Assembly (NCBI GenBank): GCA_050014895.1
Contig: JBEKCL010000190.1
Span: forward strand, 1 to 6,573
Direction of reading: 5' to 3'
Length of the DNA: 6,573 bases
Origin: JAFGLP01 sp050014895
Lineage (GTDB): Bacteria > Chloroflexota > Dehalococcoidia > GIF9 > UBA5629
Positions 1 to 6,143 of this stretch are shown here, one piece after another. The notes beneath the pieces were generated by a model. It was not told the origin of the DNA. It saw nothing but the letters and a program-made list of their open reading frames with translations, and ran no database searches. A program made the position numbers and the translations under genes. Positions within the stretch are counted from its first letter, which is position 1. Every line of letters begins with the position of its first letter.

Positions 1-839
1 AGTCCTTTCATACGATCAAGCCAGCCCTTCGGCAGCATTCCCGAGGGATCTGACATCAAATTCGTCATTTGCCAGATCGGCAAAGCCATAACTACGTTAC
101 GTGCCTTGTATTCCGCATTTCCTGTTTTGACAGTAAAAGATCCCTTTGCAAGTTCGACTTTCTCAACAGGGGTCCCATATTCTATCTGGCATCCGGCTTT
201 TATTGCGGCATCTGCCTGGGCTGTTGTCATGACCCCGATGCCTCCGACCGGCATCATAGCGTTACCCAGGTTGTTGCCTGCGCTTCTGTGCTTCATATCT
301 TCCCGATAAATGTATATCAACTCGCCCATCGATATTTCGTCTGCATCAATTAAGGTGCTTTGCACCATTCCTGTCACCTGGAAAAATTCGGCTACTTTCG
401 CAGAAGGTATATTTTTCTTGATGTATTCTGTCAGGGAAACCGAGTCCAACTCGTCTATTTGCTTCTCAGTCATTTTGATAAAGCGATTTTCCATGTCGGT
501 AAGCAATTTCTTCTCTAAGTCCGACATATTGAAGTACTCTTCCATGGTCTTCCATTTGCGTCCATCGAACAGTAAATTTCCCTGTATAGGTTTTGACCAT
601 TTTATTTCTTTGCCGACCTTTCTCAGAAGTTCAGCGGCAGCCGACTTGTCGCCGCCGTCCACTGCGTGGATGCCGGTATCCAGCTTCCAGCCGCCGGGTA
701 TTTCTTTTGACTTTGCCCTGCCGCCGGGCGTTTTACTTTTTTCAAGCAGTAGCGTTTGCACTCCGGCCTTTTGCAAAAGGCCGGCAACACCGAGGCCGGC
801 AATGCCGGCCCCTACGAGTATAACGTCAAATTGTTTCAT
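1..839 (-). CDS. FAD-dependent oxidoreductase, phytoene-desaturase/amine-oxidase type (3' end outside window)
   Basis: The first 279 residues are present and the C-terminus runs off the left edge. The protein starts with MKQFDVILVGAGIAG, a Rossmann dinucleotide-binding fold with GxGxxG at residues 10-15. The acidic residue that normally holds the FAD ribose follows at E33, then the PGGR motif (38-41) and an LDTGIHAV segment (53-60) typical of the CrtI/protoporphyrinogen-oxidase superfamily. MPVGGIG (196-202) matches the conserved 'P.GG' segment after the substrate-domain insertion, and a second beta-strand region, NVVMALP, occurs near 248-254. No signal peptide is visible, so it should be cytoplasmic or membrane-associated. 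The start lies 21 bases after the stop of the upstream ligase, so the two are probably co-transcribed. No clear ribosome binding site precedes it, but the Rossmann strand fixes the start. These enzymes desaturate or isomerise hydrophobic substrates; the actual substrate cannot be read from the sequence. A role in acyl-group or isoprenoid metabolism is only inferred. Confidence 0.88.
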   Translation of the reverse strand, partial: MKQFDVILVGAGIAGLGVAGLLQKAGVQTLLLEKSKTPGGRAKSKEIPGGWKLDTGIHAVDGGDKSAAAELLRKVGKEIKWSKPIQGNLLFDGRKWKTMEEYFNMSDLEKKLLTDMENRFIKMTEKQIDELDSVSLTEYIKKNIPSAKVAEFFQVTGMVQSTLIDADEISMGELIYIYREDMKHRSAGNNLGNAMMPVGGIGVMTTAQADAAIKAGCQIEYGTPVEKVELAKGSFTVKTGNAEYKARNVVMALPIWQMTNLMSDPSGMLPKGWLDRMKG

Positions 840-860
840 ATCGAATCTATTAATATTTCG

Positions 861-2441
861 CTATTTCTTAGCGAATTCCTCCTCTATTTCTTTGTATAAA
901 TCGAGTTTCTTTACTTTTCCCAGCAATGTCAAAGGTAACTGGTCTCTGAATACATAGTCATCAGGGATCTTGTATTTAGCTAGCTTATCCTTTAAAAATG
1001 ACTTTACACTATCAGCAGTCAATACGGTTCCGGGTTTGGGTATTATATAAGCCCTGCCTACCTGTCCCATAATTGGGTCCGGGCGTCCTGCTACCGCTAC
1101 CATAAATACATCGGGGTGTTGTGAGATTGCCTCCTCTACCTCCGGCGGGTATACGTTCTCGCCTCCCCTGATATACATCTCCTTCTTGCGGCCGACGATT
1201 GAAAGATAGCCGTCCTCATCAAGTTTCCCCATGTCACCTGTATGCAGATAACCATTCTTATCAATTGTACGTTTATCCTCATCCGCCCGCTTCCAGTAGC
1301 CTTTCATCACCACATCGCCTTTTATTGCTATCTCACCGGTCTCGCCCGTGGGTACTTTATTTCCCTCAATGTCCATAATGGCCAGGTCCACACCCTTTAT
1401 AGGTACGCCCACCGTGTATTTTAATTTCTCCTCGCCATGCTCCAGTTGGGTAAAAGTGATGGCGCCGCTGACTTCGGTCAAACCGTACGCATTCTGAGGC
1501 ATCACACCCATGCGTTTCTTAATTTCCATGATCAGTTCTGAAGGGCATGGCTGACTGGAGACGATTGCTATCTTAATCGAACTTAGATCGTATTTTTCTA
1601 CGTTGGGATTCAACAGTTCCATGGCATATTGTGCCGGCACCTGGCCTATGACCGTTATCTTCTCATCCTGTATTATCTTTAGCGTTTTTTCAGGGTCGAA
1701 CAAATCCATCATCACCAGCTTGTTGCCTGCAGTCAGGCAGGCGCCAACACCCATGACTGCGCCGCCGATATGGTTAAGGGGGATGTTTAACAGGAGGTTA
1801 TGGTCTCCCTGGAAATTGGATGCCTCCACCTGGGAGGTACAATATGCAATGATGTTCTTGTGCGTGAGCACTGCCGCTTTCGGGATTCCCGTCGTTCCGG
1901 ATGTATAAATGAAGATAACTGCATCTTCAGATGTCACAGCGGCCTTGGCCTTTGCAAGCTCCGGGCCTGGGCTTGTTATAAATTCATCGTAAGGAATCAT
2001 CCACGGCAGTGCATTCTCTTTTTCCAGGATTACAGTGCTTTTCAGTGTGGGCAATTCGCTTTTTACACTATCAAGCGTTTTAACGAAGTTCATCCCCATG
2101 AAACCCGAGGCCATGATAAGCACAGATACTTCAGCGTTATTAATGACGAATTTAACTTCCTGCGGAGTGAATCTCCAGCTTATTGGAACGGCTATGGCCC
2201 CTATCTTTGCGCATGCCATGTATGTAAATATATGTTCAGGCCAGTTGGGGATATATATGCCGACCCTGTCACCTTTCTTAACACCCAGTTTCAAAAGGCC
2301 TGCAGCTATGCGGTCTGTTTCATCATCATATTGCTTCCATGTGAACCTTTGGTCCTTGACTACCAGTGCTTCTTTGTCGGATTTGTTTTTTCGATTTTCG
2401 GTAAAATAGTCACCCAATACCTTGAATTTTTTTATGTCCAC
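861..2441 (-). CDS. AMP-forming acyl-CoA ligase (class I adenylate-forming, FadD-like)
   Basis: A complete 526-residue enzyme that activates a carboxylic acid with ATP to an acyl-adenylate and transfers it to CoA. The phosphate-binding loop YTSGTTGIPK is at about 179-188, the adenine-binding YGLTE at 319-323, and the ribose-binding TGD at 401-403. The hinge region GRKKEMYIRGGENVYP is at about 417-432, and the catalytic lysine of the C-terminal lid (LLGKVKK) is near K509. The length is usual for the medium/long-chain and aryl-CoA ligase group. No signal peptide or membrane segment is seen, so it should be cytosolic. An upstream in-frame TTG (2445-2447) directly abuts the Shine-Dalgarno AGGGAGG, so GTG at 2439-2441, six bases from that site, is the better start. 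It reads away from the TetR gene and leads a unit with the downstream flavoprotein. The residues lining the acyl pocket do not let me name the substrate; fatty, cyclic or aromatic acids are all possible. Confidence 0.93.
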   Translation of the reverse strand: MDIKKFKVLGDYFTENRKNKSDKEALVVKDQRFTWKQYDDETDRIAAGLLKLGVKKGDRVGIYIPNWPEHIFTYMACAKIGAIAVPISWRFTPQEVKFVINNAEVSVLIMASGFMGMNFVKTLDSVKSELPTLKSTVILEKENALPWMIPYDEFITSPGPELAKAKAAVTSEDAVIFIYTSGTTGIPKAAVLTHKNIIAYCTSQVEASNFQGDHNLLLNIPLNHIGGAVMGVGACLTAGNKLVMMDLFDPEKTLKIIQDEKITVIGQVPAQYAMELLNPNVEKYDLSSIKIAIVSSQPCPSELIMEIKKRMGVMPQNAYGLTEVSGAITFTQLEHGEEKLKYTVGVPIKGVDLAIMDIEGNKVPTGETGEIAIKGDVVMKGYWKRADEDKRTIDKNGYLHTGDMGKLDEDGYLSIVGRKKEMYIRGGENVYPPEVEEAISQHPDVFMVAVAGRPDPIMGQVGRAYIIPKPGTVLTADSVKSFLKDKLAKYKIPDDYVFRDQLPLTLLGKVKKLDLYKEIEEEFAKK

Positions 2442-2447
2442 AGTCAA

Positions 2448-2454
2448 CCTCCCT
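2448..2454 (-). promoter_or_regulatory. Ribosome binding site deciding the GTG start of the leftward ligase
   Basis: On the minus strand the sequence reads AGGGAGG, then TTGACT, then GTG. The site is a near-perfect anti-16S match. Its spacing is zero to the in-frame TTG and six bases to the GTG at 2441-2439, so initiation at the GTG is strongly favoured. Confidence 0.8.
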
Positions 2455-2491
2455 ATATAATTATTTAATAATGCCCGAAGACCTAAGGTAC

Positions 2492-2571
2492 TTCCGGTTA
2501 TGTTACATGCCTCTTACGCGTACAAATCCGATTATTTCTTCATGCTTACATCCGCAAACCTCCTACCGGAA
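2492..2571. repeat. Seven-bp inverted repeat flanking the leftward leader
   Basis: TTCCGGT at 2492-2498 is the reverse complement of ACCGGAA at 2565-2571. In a leftward transcript the first arm would sit at the very 5' end and the second about 66 bases later. The two could pair and enclose the start-stop element. With arms of only seven pairs and a long loop, chance is a real alternative. Confidence 0.3.
2546..2564 (-). other. Start-stop element in the leader: Shine-Dalgarno, ATG, TAA
   Basis: On the minus strand AGGAGG (2564-2559) is followed seven bases later by ATG (2551-2549) and at once by TAA (2548-2546). The ribosome binding site is consensus and ideally spaced, yet the reading frame contains only the initiator codon. 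A three-codon frame (ATG AAG AAA TAA, 2543-2532) and a second ATG-TAA (2508-2503, without a properly spaced site) follow. The element lies between the predicted leftward promoter and the ligase start, so it would be in that mRNA's leader. It may be a regulatory minimal ORF, the remnant of a lost gene start, or chance. Confidence 0.35.
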
Positions 2572-2577
2572 TTTCAA

Positions 2578-2606
2578 GCTATATGCATTTTTGATTGATT
2601 TGACAA
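2578..2606 (-). promoter_or_regulatory. Predicted sigma70-type promoter for the leftward ligase-oxidoreductase unit
   Basis: On the minus strand TTGTCA (2606-2601) is a five-of-six match to the -35 consensus. A 17-base spacer separates it from TATAGC (2583-2578), a four-of-six -10 match. Transcription would start near 2571, giving a leader of roughly 130 bases before the GTG start. The -35 bases are the same ones used by the rightward promoter on the other strand. Confidence 0.5.
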
Positions 2607-2628
2607 TTAATTGAGTAGTTGATAAATT
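2600..2628 (+). promoter_or_regulatory. Predicted sigma70-type promoter for the TetR-transporter unit
   Basis: A perfect -35 hexamer TTGACA (2600-2605), a 17-base spacer and TAAATT (2623-2628, four of six) form a good predicted promoter. Transcription would start near 2635, upstream of the TetR start at 2673 and just before the GAGCGCTC palindrome. No promoter with both hexamers is evident between the TetR gene and the ABC gene, so this one may drive the whole rightward operon. Confidence 0.6.
2604..2613. promoter_or_regulatory. Ten-bp perfect palindrome in the promoter spacer, candidate operator
   Basis: CAATTAATTG is its own reverse complement. It covers the last two bases of the rightward -35 and the start of its spacer, and it touches the shared -35 of the leftward promoter. 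A repressor bound here would block both directions. The sequence is AT-rich and short, so it is weaker evidence than the GC-rich palindrome downstream. Confidence 0.3.
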
Positions 2629-2642
2629 ATTGTAGCACAAAA

Positions 2643-2656
2643 AGAGAGCGCTCGCT
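2643..2656. promoter_or_regulatory. Imperfect palindrome around GAGCGCTC, candidate TetR operator
   Basis: The 14 bases AGAGAGC-GCTCGCT form an inverted repeat with six of seven pairs matched and a perfect eight-base core GAGCGCTC (2646-2653). It begins about eight bases after the predicted transcription start of the TetR unit and ends 16 bases before the TetR ATG, a typical place for autorepression. GAGCGCTC-like cores are frequent in operators of TetR regulators of fatty- and aromatic-acid genes. Binding by this particular protein is inferred. Confidence 0.45.
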
Positions 2657-2672
2657 CGATTTTTCTCCCGCA

Positions 2673-3296
2673 ATGAAAAAGACGGCAATCAGAACGTACA
2701 GCAGGAATAATAAACTGATTGCGCAACGAAGAGATCATATTGCGCAATCGGTGGCGCCTCTATTTGTGAAGAAGGGATATGAACGCACAAGCATTCGGGA
2801 AATTGCTGAGACTTGCGGAATGTCTATGGGTGCGCTTTATTACTACGTGGGCGGTAAGGAAGATATCCTTCAAATCATGCTTGATTATGACCTCAGCTTA
2901 TACACCAATTTTGTCAAAGAACTTATTGACAGCTCACGCGCTTTGCAACCTAGAGAGGCTCTTGTCAGGGTACTTGAGCATTATTTCAGGGCTTCGGATG
3001 CATCGCAGGATCTTACCCTCTTTTTTTATCAGGAAACAAAGAGCCTTCAGGCCAGTGCACGCGAAATTATCATGGAGCGAGAACGTAGCCTGGTTGCAGA
3101 ATTTGAAAAATTATTGGCCCGGGGTTGTGAGACAGGGGAATTTAAGATAGACAATATTACACTGGCTGCAAACCAAATAGTAGTTACGGGTCACATGTGG
3201 GCACTAAGGAGATGGCTTCTAAGACACGTGTGTTCTTTAGATGAGTATATAGCAAATCAAACTGAGTATTTCCTGAATTCACTTACAGCCAAATAA
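2673..3296 (+). CDS. TetR/AcrR-family transcriptional regulator
   Basis: A 207-residue protein, the usual length for the family. The N-terminal helix-turn-helix domain spans about residues 15-65, with the recognition region TSIREIAETCGMSMGALYYY (39-58) followed by the family hallmark GGKEDIL. The remaining helical region (about 75-205) is the ligand-binding and dimerisation domain and resembles those of acyl-CoA- or aromatic-sensing members. The start is placed at ATG 2673. A longer frame from TTG 2619 would begin inside the predicted promoter and adds 18 residues of no recognisable domain. No clear Shine-Dalgarno precedes the ATG, so translation may be weak, which suits a repressor. It lies first in the rightward unit, 52 bases before the ABC gene, and divergent to the ligase. 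It probably controls both units; the ligand is unknown but plausibly a CoA thioester made by one of the ligases. Confidence 0.92.
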   Translation: MKKTAIRTYSRNNKLIAQRRDHIAQSVAPLFVKKGYERTSIREIAETCGMSMGALYYYVGGKEDILQIMLDYDLSLYTNFVKELIDSSRALQPREALVRVLEHYFRASDASQDLTLFFYQETKSLQASAREIIMERERSLVAEFEKLLARGCETGEFKIDNITLAANQIVVTGHMWALRRWLLRHVCSLDEYIANQTEYFLNSLTAK

Positions 3297-3336
3297 AGAG
3301 CACTTACCGTTGACCTGAATTAATGCTAATTTAACA

Positions 3337-3344
3337 AAAGGGGG
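3337..3344 (+). promoter_or_regulatory. Ribosome binding site of the ABC ATPase gene
   Basis: The purine run AAAGGGGG ends four bases before ATG 3349. It is close to, but not exactly, the GGAGG core and sits a little near the start codon. It supports the chosen start, which also gives the correct N-terminus just ahead of the first beta-strand (LEVQNVVLNFGG). Confidence 0.5.
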
Positions 3345-3348
3345 CTGC

Positions 3349-4137
3349 ATGGAGACTGATAAGATCGGCAAACCGGTTCTGGAGGTTCAGAATGTTGTTC
3401 TGAATTTTGGCGGCGTTAATGCTCTCCAGGACGTGAGTTGTGAAGTACGGCAGCATGAAATACTGGCAGTCATTGGACCAAACGGAGCAGGTAAAACCTG
3501 TTTATTGAATTGTATTAGCGGATTTTACAGGCCCCAGAAAGGGAGTATTACCTACAACGGTGTCAACTTAAATAACGTTCCTACTCATGGAATAGCCAAA
3601 CTGGGCATTGGCCGTGTATTTCAAGGGATCCAGCTCTTCCTTGGCCTCAGCACATTAGATAATCTGATGGCTGCCAGGCATATTCATATGAAACACAACA
3701 TATGGCAGGAGTTGGTATATTACGGCCCGGCGCATGCCGAAGAAATAAAACACCGCAGGCGTGTAGAAGAGGTTATCGATTTCCTGGAAATGGAATCTAT
3801 AAGAAAAAGGGTCGTTGCTTCTTTACCTTATGGGAAACGAAAATTAGTCGACCTTGGAAGGGCATTATGCCTGGAACCTAAATTACTATTACTGGATGAA
3901 CCTATGGCTGGCATGAATCTTGAAGAGAAAGAGGACGTGGCACGGTTTATTGTAGATATCTATGAGCGCTGGAAAATACCTATCGTGCTGGTGGAACATG
4001 ATATGGGAGTAGTCATGGATATCGCCGACAGGTTAGTGGTCCTTGATTTTGGTAAGAAGATAGCAGAGGGCCCGCCTGAAGTGATAAAAGCTGACAAGAA
4101 AGTTATTGAAGCCTATCTTGGAGTACAGGAGAATTAG
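3349..4137 (+). CDS. livG: Liv-type (branched-chain amino acid family) ABC importer ATP-binding protein, LivG-like
   Basis: A complete 262-residue ATPase that would power a membrane importer from the cytoplasmic face. Walker A is GPNGAGKT at 43-50, the Q-loop glutamine is in VFQGIQLF at Q92, and Walker B is LLLLDEP ending at D183-E184-P185. The switch histidine is in VEHDM at H217. The signature loop reads LPYGKRKLVDLGRAL (about 159-173), the LivG-style 'PYG' form instead of LSGGQ, with lysine where LivG proteins usually carry glutamine. The long insertion between Q-loop and signature and the C-terminal EAYLGV tail are also LivG traits. It lies 52 bases after the TetR gene and four bases before the ligase. 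HAAT-family importers move branched-chain amino acids but also amides, urea and aromatic or other carboxylates. The neighbouring CoA ligase makes a carboxylic acid the likelier cargo here, which is inference. Confidence 0.93.
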   Translation: METDKIGKPVLEVQNVVLNFGGVNALQDVSCEVRQHEILAVIGPNGAGKTCLLNCISGFYRPQKGSITYNGVNLNNVPTHGIAKLGIGRVFQGIQLFLGLSTLDNLMAARHIHMKHNIWQELVYYGPAHAEEIKHRRRVEEVIDFLEMESIRKRVVASLPYGKRKLVDLGRALCLEPKLLLLDEPMAGMNLEEKEDVARFIVDIYERWKIPIVLVEHDMGVVMDIADRLVVLDFGKKIAEGPPEVIKADKKVIEAYLGVQEN

Positions 4138-4141
4138 GTCT

Positions 4142-6139
4142 ATGCCCGAGTTAACGAAAATCAGAAAAGGCAGGAGTGCTATCCAGCAGCATGAATTAAT
4201 TGCCAGCATGGAGAAGCTGGACACATTACCAAAATACCTTCTTAGCAATTATAAACAATATGCTAAAAATGTCACTATGCGGAAAAAAGATTTTGGCATA
4301 TGGAACAGCTATACGTGGGAAGATTGCTACAACGCTATCAAGTATTTCGGTTTAGGCCTCGCCAGCTTGGGATTAAAAAAAGGTGACAAGATTGTTATCC
4401 TTGGCGATAACGACCTGCAATGGTACTGGGGGGAATTGGCGGCACAATCGATGGGTGGGGCCTCTGTGGGCATCTATATCGATTGTATGCCTGATGAAGT
4501 CAAGTATATTGTGGAGAACTCGGACAGCGTATTCGTGATTGCCAAAGACCAGGAGCAGGTTGATAAATTCCTTATTACTTATAAAGACAGGGAAGGGAAA
4601 GAGCATGCCCCGATTAAGCAGGAATTGCCGCAGATTAAGAAGCTGATCTACTGGGAAGAGAAAGGTCTGTGGGATTACAACGATCCCTGGCTTATGAAAT
4701 GGGAAGATGTGATTGCTCTTGGACGGGAATATGAAAAATCACAGCCCACTCTTTTTGAGGATACAATCCTGGCCGGCAATGCTCAGGATATTGCCGTTAT
4801 TTGTTATACATCAGGTACAACAGGCTTGCCCAAGGGTGTGCTGGTAAGCCATGAATATTTGGTAAAAGGCGCAAAGGCCTCCGAATATACTAGAGACATC
4901 CAGTTAAATGAAGAATACCTGTCATTCATTGCGCCGGCCTGGATTGCTGAGCAATCGGGCATTGCCGGCTGGCTGACAAACGTAGCCAGGGTCAATTTCC
5001 CTGAATCACCGGATACAGTGATGTATGACCTGAGGGAGATAGGTGCTGCGTCCTTTATGTTTGGACCCTCGCAGTGGGAAGGTTTGCTCAAGATGGTACA
5101 GGTGCGCATCAATGACTCATCCGCAATTAAAAGGTTCGTGTACAAGATAAGCCTGCCTGTTGGTTATAAAGTTGCCGATAAGTTGATGTCTCTGGAGAAG
5201 CCTAATGCATTCTGGAGGGCTCTATACGAATTCTGCAACTGGATCTGTTTCAGACCTGTCCGTGATTATCTGGGGCTCTCCCATTTGAAGATAGGTATAA
5301 CGGCTGGAGCGTTGCTTGGCCCGGATCCGCTTAGATGGTACCACGCAATTGGGGTTAATCTTAACCAGGTCTATGGCCTTTCAGAGGTAAACCCGGTAAC
5401 ACTTCCTCTCAAGGGAACTCCTATTGTGCCTGAAACAGTGGGTGCAATAAGCGTTGGGAATGAGGTCAGGATTTCGGACGAACTTGAGATACTGGCCAGA
5501 GGTCCCAGTCAATTCAGTGGTTATTATAAAAAGGAAAAAGAAACCGCTGAGAAAGTCGTGCAGGGTTGGGTAACGACCGGGGATGGCGGCATGATTGAAG
5601 ATCATTACGGTCAGCTTGTTATCTACGACAGGCTGAAGGATATGCTCAGACTGAAGGATGGTACCAAGTATTCTCCAACATACATTGCCAATGCTCTGAA
5701 ATTTAGCCCGTATATTAAAGACTGCGTGGCCATCGGTGACGAGAAAAAAGATTATATTTTTGCCATCGTGGTTATAGACTTTGAATCTGTAGGCCGTTGG
5801 GCGGAGAAAAACAGGATACCTTATACAACTCTGACTGACCTATCACAAAGAAAGGATGTATATAAGCTTATTGAGCCTGATATTATAAGGGTCAATAAGG
5901 TGCTGCCGAAGGCCGCCCAGATTCAAAAATACTTGATACTCTATAAGGAATTCGATGCAGATGAAGGCGAGTTGACCAGGACCAGAAAAGTAAAACGGTC
6001 TTTCATCGAGCAGCGTTATGCAAATCTTGTTGAAGCTGCCTACGCAGGCAAGGAAGCTGTTGATACTGAAGCTGAAGTCAAATACCGTGATGGTACTGTT
6101 AGAAAAATCACAACTACAGTAAATATAAGAAGTGTGTAG
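4142..6139 (+). CDS. Long-chain-type AMP-forming acyl-CoA synthetase within the ABC importer operon
   Basis: A complete 665-residue enzyme of the FAA1/long-chain acyl-CoA synthetase group. Motifs are the P-loop CYTSGTTGLPKG (221-232), YGLSE (411-415), TTGDGG (about 478-483), the DRLKD hinge (496-500) followed by LKDGTKYSP, and the lid motif ELTRTRKVKR (610-619), where long-chain enzymes usually read ELTPTLKVKR. A short extra C-terminal segment (about 640-665, AEVKYRDGTVRKITTTVNI) looks like two beta strands and lies beyond the standard lid domain. The start is ATG 4142, four bases after the ATPase stop and ten bases after AGGAG (4127-4131). An in-frame TTG at 4106 would overlap the ATPase gene and lacks support. 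The gene sits between the ATPase and permease genes, so import and CoA activation are probably coupled in expression. The acid activated is not evident; fatty acids or arylalkanoic acids are the likely range. Confidence 0.92.
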   Translation: MPELTKIRKGRSAIQQHELIASMEKLDTLPKYLLSNYKQYAKNVTMRKKDFGIWNSYTWEDCYNAIKYFGLGLASLGLKKGDKIVILGDNDLQWYWGELAAQSMGGASVGIYIDCMPDEVKYIVENSDSVFVIAKDQEQVDKFLITYKDREGKEHAPIKQELPQIKKLIYWEEKGLWDYNDPWLMKWEDVIALGREYEKSQPTLFEDTILAGNAQDIAVICYTSGTTGLPKGVLVSHEYLVKGAKASEYTRDIQLNEEYLSFIAPAWIAEQSGIAGWLTNVARVNFPESPDTVMYDLREIGAASFMFGPSQWEGLLKMVQVRINDSSAIKRFVYKISLPVGYKVADKLMSLEKPNAFWRALYEFCNWICFRPVRDYLGLSHLKIGITAGALLGPDPLRWYHAIGVNLNQVYGLSEVNPVTLPLKGTPIVPETVGAISVGNEVRISDELEILARGPSQFSGYYKKEKETAEKVVQGWVTTGDGGMIEDHYGQLVIYDRLKDMLRLKDGTKYSPTYIANALKFSPYIKDCVAIGDEKKDYIFAIVVIDFESVGRWAEKNRIPYTTLTDLSQRKDVYKLIEPDIIRVNKVLPKAAQIQKYLILYKEFDADEGELTRTRKVKRSFIEQRYANLVEAAYAGKEAVDTEAEVKYRDGTVRKITTTVNIRSV

Positions 6140-6143
6140 CGAT

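Noticed and set aside
840..860. A terminator or promoter between the ligase and the flavoprotein
   Set aside because: The 21-base gap is AT-rich without a hairpin or promoter hexamers, so co-transcription is the simpler reading.
310..957. A 215-codon open frame on the plus strand
   Set aside because: It is antisense to the flavoprotein and the end of the ligase, both of which have clear family motifs, and its own translation shows no recognisable domain.
1800..2468. A 222-codon open frame on the plus strand, and the smaller one at 2035-2409
   Set aside because: Both lie antisense to the N-terminal half of the motif-bearing ligase. The cysteine-rich, low-order translation looks like a shadow frame.
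2500..2598. A 32-codon plus-strand frame in the intergenic region
   Set aside because: It has no Shine-Dalgarno, no promoter upstream, and it runs through the predicted leftward promoter; its composition is not protein-like.
2619..2672. Upstream TTG start for the TetR gene
   Set aside because: It would start within the predicted promoter, and the 18 added residues match nothing in the family; ATG 2673 gives a normal N-terminus.
3310..3335. A possible internal promoter before the ABC ATPase gene (TTGACC)
   Set aside because: The -35-like hexamer has no acceptable -10 at 16-18 bases; the nearest TAATTT is only 11 bases away.
4106..4141. Upstream TTG start for the operon ligase
   Set aside because: It overlaps the ATPase coding end, whereas ATG 4142 follows AGGAG at a workable distance and gives the usual operon spacing.
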